Source: Miscanthus floridulus
Lineage: Eukaryota; Streptophyta; Magnoliopsida; Poales; Poaceae
DNA: 64,000 bases
Direction of reading: 5' to 3'
NCBI RefSeq assembly: GCF_019320115.1
Contig: NC_089598.1
Location: 32,445,983 to 32,509,982, forward strand
In this document: piece by piece, positions 58,651 through 64,000 of the stretch
Position numbering within the stretch: the stretch's first letter is position 1
How the letters are laid out: every line of letters starts with the position of its first letter
The notes under the pieces: model-generated
Seen by the model: the letters and a program-made list of their open reading frames with translations, nothing else
Told to the model about the DNA's origin: nothing
Databases searched by the model: none
Made by a program: the position numbers and the translations under genes

Positions 58651-58659
58651 ATGGCCATC

Positions 58660-58995
58660 TCTGGTTCTTATTGGATCACGTGTTGGGCTCCTGTTGTTCT
58701 ACATGTATGTTTTCTATTAGCACACGTGTCATGTTGCAGTTGGGTGATGTGTCATTTCTTCATTGGACCATGTGTCATATTTTTATTGGTCCATGTGGTC
58801 GTTTCATATTTGACCACGTGTCATGGTGTTGTCCATCCATGTTTTGTTTTTTTATTCAGCCACATGGCTTGACGGCTTCCTTCCATGTGTTGGATTTTTT
58901 TAGCCCACATGCTGTGCCATGGCTATTTCATGTGTCAAGCACTGGTCCGTCCATGTGTCATATTTTTATTTGATCATGTGGCCTGCCCAGGTTCT
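58660..58995 (+). repeat. Degenerate minisatellite of CATGTGTCA-type units
   Basis: About ten loosely spaced units share a CCAYGTGTCAT or CACGTG core followed by a T-rich TTTTTATT stretch, for example at 58790, 58820, 58945 and 58960. The spacing is irregular. ORFs here are a by-product of composition. It directly flanks the right end of D. Confidence 0.55.
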
Positions 58996-59213
58996 ATCAT
59001 GTGCCCAACAATCAATTCATCATAAAAGTAATTCAAGATCATCTCTGCTGCATAGATTGACTACATAATTATTCGACGATGTCTACATAATTATTCAGCA
59101 TGACAATCAAATACAGCAAATTACTGTTTACACATCAGCAGCAACCAGCTGATAATTTCATCACATCAAACCAGCACATGAGTACACACATCAAACCACA
59201 AATGTTCACTACA

Positions 59214-59519
59214 TCAAGCCAACAGAGTTGATGACTGAGAGTTACCAGAAGAAGAGCTGAAGCATATGATATCCTCACGTAGCTTATTGTACTCCTCTTG
59301 TTGTTGTATATTGAACTCCTCAAACTCCCTTTTAGTCTTTTCTGTCTTCCTTTTCAGTTCATCCACTTGTTCGATGAGGTTAGCAAAACTTTTTTGTTCA
59401 GCAACAAGCTGTTCTCGAAGCATTCTCTCCACTGATGTCTCTGTTCTAGCAGAGCTTGTCAGATACCAGCATTCTTCAAAAAAGGGTGTTGTCGCTGACC
59501 GGGGAGTGAACCTGGCCAT
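59214..59519 (-). CDS. Short coiled-coil protein fragment, possibly transposon-derived
   Basis: The 101-codon frame starts MARFTPRSATTPFFEECW. A predicted coiled coil (about residues 30-85, ERMLREQLVAEQKSFANLIE and QVDELKRKTEKTKREFEEF) and a Ser-rich end follow. I do not recognise a family with confidence. Coiled-coil C-termini of this kind occur in plant transposase-like proteins. The N-terminus may be spliced from exons further right. Confidence 0.35.
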   Translation of the reverse strand: MARFTPRSATTPFFEECWYLTSSARTETSVERMLREQLVAEQKSFANLIEQVDELKRKTEKTKREFEEFNIQQQEEYNKLREDIICFSSSSGNSQSSTLLA

Positions 59520-59728
59520 GGGAGAGGCAAAGGACTATGGGAACAACATCAACACTTGTCATAGGTTCGTGCACCTTAGCAATAGGTTTTGCTCACATAG
59601 TTTCCATAGCTTCCTATGAAATTCAAGCAGCAAACATTATGTTACAAATAGTGGAAAAAGACTTTAATTGAAAACCCAAGAGATTAGTTCATAACAAGTA
59701 ACACAGGTTTCATATTGATATGGATTAT

Positions 59729-59935
59729 GGGGCTGTTTGGATCTTGGCCACACATAGCCACGCTGTGGCGAGTTATGGCGGTGGCGAGGTTTTCATCCGC
59801 CACACTCTTGTGACTCATTCTCTACTGAGTAAAGCTATGGCAGCCTCATTTAAGTCACCATACAACTGCTCTAGTTCCCGTGGTGAGCCACAGTTTGTGG
59901 TATAGAGGCTGGTGGCCCTCAACAAAACACCCTCT
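59729..59935. mobile_element. Possible MITE
   Basis: The segment starts GGGGCTGTTTGG and ends near CCCTCAACAAAACACCC. The reverse complement of the end resembles the start only imperfectly, and I cannot fix a target duplication. The internal sequence is GC-rich with short self-complementary CGCCAC/GTGGCG motifs. Confidence 0.3.
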
Positions 59936-60075
59936 ACATATGCACAACGCATAGGTACTGATATGGATTACATATTGTGAAATTCAAGCAATAAACAATA
60001 GGGTAGAGATATGGATTACATAAGCACAATGCACAGGAATTGCAACTTCAAAATTAAATGATGTTGCCAAATTTA

Positions 60076-60396
60076 GGGCCCCTTTGGTTCATAGGATTTG
60101 CAAAGAAAAAATATAGGAATCAGTAATCCTATGGAATCAACACCGTAGAGGCCTTGGGTTCACAGGAAGAAATCGGGGAAGGAAAACCATAGGAAAGTTT
60201 CCTATCCTTCAACTTTCATAGGAAAAACAAAGGAAAAACATCTAGTGAAACCTCATTATATTGGTTTCCTATGTTTTTCCTGTACAAAACCAAACACCCC
60301 TTCTAACAAAATTTCTCTATTTTCACATGCATTCCAATCATATTCCTGTGTTTTTCCTGTTCCTATGTTTTTCAGCTCTATGTTCCAAAGGAGGCC
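60076..60396. mobile_element. Tourist-like MITE (PIF/Harbinger type), 321 bp
   Basis: The ends are GGGCCCCTTTGG and CCAAAGGAGGCC, near-perfect inverted repeats, flanked on both sides by TTA (60073-60075 and 60397-60399). That is the 3-bp target duplication expected for this superfamily. The inside is AT-rich with repeated TCCTATG and TTTTTCCT motifs and no coding capacity. Confidence 0.85.
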
Positions 60397-60631
60397 TTAG
60401 GCTCCTACCACTATTGCTTATATTAACAGTGCACATGAGTTTCTATTTATACAAAGGCTAGAGTAACAATAAAATACAACCATCACTTACAAATGATTGC
60501 AGCTATACAGCATAGGAGCGAGATCCTATAGCCTGGTGGCACTTCACTTTTGCACGGTTTTGCTTGTTCTTCTCAGATCCATAGTCAACTCTCCTGGTCA
60601 TGTTGACTTCACTCTCTTGGACTTCCTTCCT

Positions 60632-61240
60632 CTAGGACTGATATCCGTGCTGCCTTTTGTCCTGCAGGCGGAGCCTCCTCTGTGGCTTCTTTGAACTAGA
60701 TGCTAAAATTGGAGAAACAAATTTAAGCAGAAAGCTTGTACAAATTGCATTGCTATCCAGATAGCAAAGCATTGCATTGCTATCTACACCCCCACCCCCT
60801 GGCCGCTCTCGTCCAAACTCAATACAAGGTAGAACAAGCACCTCAACTGCAAGGGCCACTGGCTCATCTTGTAAATCTGAATATGTTTCATCTGTATCAC
60901 CAAATCCCTCAACAACCATCCCTGGTTCTTCCATCTTTCTATGATTCTTTGTGACTTGTGCCTCCCACTCTCATTCAAAAGCAGTTAGTGGCTGTTTATT
61001 TAGATTACAAAGGTATTTATTAACTAAAGCTTCTAGCGAATGTCAACATAACAAAGAGCAAGAGTATGCAAATAAGCGTCTAACTAGTAACTACAACTTA
61101 TATGGAAGTCATTAATCTAATAAAGCACAAGTCAGCAACACTCAAGTATAGGAAATATGCAACCCCATCGCTATCTACATATCCTAGGTTGAACCTCTAC
61201 AATATAGCACACATAATAAAAGGAATTTGGGTACCTCTTC
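60632..61240 (-). other. Weak multi-exon gene fragment
   Basis: On the minus strand a short frame (PMMKRSRGMRRKR) ends at a donor-like GAAGAG|GTACCC at 61235/61234. A second frame (60934-60632) encodes MEEPGMVVEGFGDTDETYSD, then an acidic and hydrophobic stretch, and, after a TTTTAG site, ASSSKKPQRRLRLQDKRQHG. The pieces could be exons of one small gene that continues to the coiled-coil ORF at 59214, or remains of a DNA transposon. I recognise no domain. Confidence 0.25.
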
Positions 61241-63479
61241 CTCCGCATACCCCGGCTACGCTTCATCATTGGCACAGCCGCCTTGTCATCGTGGTCGCAA
61301 AACTGGTGTGGTCGGCGTTGATGAAGGGGTAACAGATCTAGCTCCAGCTAGGGTTTAGATTTGGCTGGTCATGATAGGTTCCAAAGTAAGGGATCTAGAT
61401 CTAGGTTATACCATCTTCGAGGCGGTCATTCTGCCATCATCTGACCTGCTATCGACAAATCAAAGGGGATCTAGCTCTGGCTAGGGTTCGGAAAGCTATG
61501 AGAGAGGGTGCAGCTGGAGAGTGGAGATTGATGAGTTGAGCTAGCCAATGGCACTTAGGGTCCAGAGAGAGGTGGTAGAGGGGGCGCTAGAGAGTGGAGA
61601 GGAAGGCCATGAGGCTAGGATTTGGAGCGAGAGGAGAGACGGTGGTGGCTAGAGGATGGAGATGGAGGCGAAGGCGGAGATGGTGAATCCTTGCGCTTTT
61701 ATGTGGCCATCACAGTACCACAAATGCCCTTGTCTAAAATCAATGGCATGGTAAACCTAATTTCCTCATGAGGGGCAAAAGAGAGACATCTAATTTTTGG
61801 TGCATGTTGCCGGCACTGCTCGGCGCGGTTCGAAATTTGCATCGAAAATCAAATTTTCGAGTGGGTAGATCTCCCTATCTGTTTGGTGCCCACCAACACT
61901 ATAAAAGGAATCCCAAAAAATGGACAAAAGATACTCAAAAACTTATGGCTCCTTTGGAATGGAGGAGAAGCAGGAATTTTGAAGGATCCAAATCCTATAG
62001 GAAAAAGAATCCTATGAAGCCCTTTGGACAGGCACCTCCGACGAGAACCCTGGATCCACTGCATGCAAGTCTGTGTCTAAATGGAGGTGGGTGGTGGCTA
62101 GGGCTAACGTAGCCCCATTGCGAAGGCCATGCGTCACTACCTCCCGGATCTGCATCGGTAGAGCACAAACGCGCTCAAGTAAGTTTGGCCCTGCCGACAG
62201 CACGAACGCGGCGTTCAGCTACTCCATGATAGTTAAAAGAGCAAGAATGAGAAAAATGTACCAATTAATAAGGTATAGTGCCACACAAAACAAGAAGATA
62301 TGGTAATGATAATGCCTTACCAACATGTTGTGCCTATGCTTAACCCACTACGACTTTAGTTGTGGCCGTCTCCCTCGGTTGCGGCGAGTGCAATCTCCAC
62401 AGCGGAGAGGCACAATTGCAGCCGCTCTGCCTCTCGGTTCTCCATGCAGAGAGCCTGCCTAGTCACGTCCGGGTACCACACCATCATCTCCTCCCTTGGA
62501 TTCTTCTCTGCTGATATGGTTCAAGCTTGAAGAACAAGGTCCTAGGGAGGAGGCGAGTAGGAAATGTGAGTTCGTAAGGTTACAAGGCAACTGTACTGAT
62601 TCCTCTATTTTTATAGCAGGGGGACGTGCACTGTCGATGGACCCAAATTCTAGTAGATGATGGGCGATAGCAGGAGGTAAGGTGAGGCCACATCTCCACG
62701 ATCTCTGAGGAGCATGCCTTTTGAGAAATACACATCAAGAAACAAGCCACTAAAATAGAGCAGCCAGATAGTTGTTCATATTTTATTGAACTCACAAGAA
62801 AGTCTGGATGCGGCACATTTGATCTCATCGGACACTATATAGTACAGAGTTGTGAGTAAAACTATTGCCAATGGAGTGCACTTGGTCACAACATTTGTAT
62901 CAATAGTAGTAGTCATGAGTGGCTTTGATCAATGTTAAACCCAACTCGTCTTATTTTTGTGTATTTGATAAGATTTGTTGAACTTGCAAGAACCATCCAT
63001 CAAAGATAATTTTATTCAGAATTCAGTTTTTATAATCTGATGCGTGCCTCTACAAACCAAGAGAAATTAAAGTAAGTCCCTAGTTTGTCGCTCAACTGTC
63101 GTGACTACTTGGATTAGACCGCACTATCTATACTTCACACGATCACACAAGGTCTGGTCGTCTGAAATCTTGACTACCCAAATGACATGCTCCTACATTC
63201 TTGAGCAGGCACGCATGTGTGGGTGGCATCAGTAGCCTGTTATAGTAGGGGACGTTGCCTCCTAGCCCATCGCATTGACAGGACAAGGCAAAGCGTCGTC
63301 GCCCACCCATGCAAATGTCTTAGTCATGGGGTGGTCGATCGGCCCCAAACTATAGCATCAGAGACAAGGGCACATGAGAGAAGGTTATCCCTACTACCAT
63401 CTCTCTCTAGAGCTCCTGATTCAATCCCAAAGCTTTTGCCTTCCACCCTACTGCATCGCCAATGCCTCCTGCCAGGACC
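61241..63479. other. Stretch with no supported gene
   Basis: Mixed composition. A GC-richer part (61340-61700, minus) looks like an untranslated leader. At about 61949-62027 a short MITE-like relic has GGCTCCTTTGGAA and AAGCCCTTTGGAC ends. A minus-strand frame near 62370-62520 (EEMMVWYPDVTRQALCMENR) is unrecognised. Otherwise I see nothing. Confidence 0.4.
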
Positions 63480-64000
63480 ATGGCAAAGTGGATGAGGTCA
63501 TTTGTTGACTAGGCTGAGTTTGACTAGTTACGAGAGAGGGGGTGATGCTGGAGGCTACCAAGGAGCTCAGGTGGAGAGTCCCAGCAAGAAGCGAAGTGGA
63601 GCTGAGGCCGAAGGAAAATGAGGCCATCTCTTTTGTCCCTTTCCACGTTCTTGTGTTCAGGCTGCCAGCGTACCCCTTACTAAGGTGGTTGCACTACTAC
63701 TACAGGCTCCACCTCCATGACTTAACCCTAGAGGGGCTCCTCCACCTCTCGGTCTTCATCATGTTGTGCGAGGGCTTCCTAGGAATATCTACCCATTATG
63801 ATCTATGGTGGTTTCTTTTCTAGGTGGTTCTATCAGCGTCGTCTTGGCACCATCATTGCCCAATGGGGGTGCATCGAACAAAGTTTGTCCTAGGTTGGAG
63901 GAGCGCTACCAAAGCCTTGACCACCACTATGTCGTAGACCTAGATTGGGGGCATAGGTGGCTCTATGTCCCCAATAACGAGCGGTCATCGCTACTGACTT
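63480..64000 (+). pseudogene. Transposase_28-type gene, partial at right edge
   Basis: From MAKWMRSFVD (63480), through two TAGs and a one-base frameshift near 63541, the frame continues MLEATKELRWRVPARSEVEL, FVPFHVLVFRLPAYPLLRW and LHYYYRLHLHDLTLEGLLHL, then SVFIMLCEGFLGISTHYDLW. This is the same PF04195-like domain as in elements B and E, but in plus orientation. By analogy it would be the antisense gene of a further minus-oriented Tat-type element lying to the right. It runs off the window. Confidence 0.65.

Overview
The window is intergenic plant DNA made almost entirely of nested LTR retrotransposons. A grass (Poaceae, probably the sorghum/sugarcane/Miscanthus group) is inferred from the retroelement types: chromoviruses with 4-5 kb LTRs, Tat-type elements with Transposase_28 and plant-mobile-domain antisense genes, and a Tourist-like MITE. 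I see no convincing ordinary host gene and no rRNA, tRNA or CRISPR.

Layout. Element A (1-12728, minus) is a young Tekay/Del-type chromovirus with LTRs of about 3.9 kb; its 3' LTR runs off the left edge. It carries an open gag-pol of about 1,510 codons and a separate upstream ORF. A sits in element B (12729-23515, plus orientation, left part outside the window). B has an antisense, intron-containing Transposase_28 gene and a 1.5 kb 3' LTR. B is also interrupted by element C (14607-20184, minus), a gag-only element whose 5' LTR contains an inverted copy of its own leader and gag start. B lies in element D (minus). D's protease reading frame is cut by B at 23516 and by element E at 23826-50600. 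E is a pol-less Tat-type element (plus) with 1.26 kb LTRs, a gag remnant and an antisense Transposase_28 gene. E is split by element F (25222-41328, plus), a decayed relative of A with 4.74 kb LTRs and a perfect CCCAC target duplication. D resumes at 50601 with gag, PBS and LTR. Next to it come a decayed antisense plant-mobile-domain gene and a second, truncated D LTR, ending at 58650. The remaining 5.3 kb holds a minisatellite, a coiled-coil ORF, a Tourist-like MITE, weak exon-like pieces and, at the right edge, another Transposase_28 gene.

The most striking signal is ORF1 of element A (7047-8036, minus). Its protein begins with a near-exact copy of the histone H3 N-terminal tail (ARTKQTARKSTGG, then R for K14, then APR), followed by a non-histone body, a coiled coil and an acidic tail. 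The same polyprotein system ends in a chromodomain-like module. The homologous ORF1 of F lacks the H3 tail, so the tail looks lineage-specific. A second signal is a short peptide (EELPECPDHRPSSF) encoded inside the LTRs of both A and F: 9 of 14 codons differ between them, all synonymously. In both elements ORF1 and gag-pol each begin at CAG|ATG, which suggests that alternative splicing from an LTR leader supplies each ORF.

The three Tat-type elements (B, E, D) each carry an antisense gene. In B and D it has its own TATA box about 190 bp upstream of the start codon. These genes therefore look like self-contained transcription units carried in reverse within the elements.
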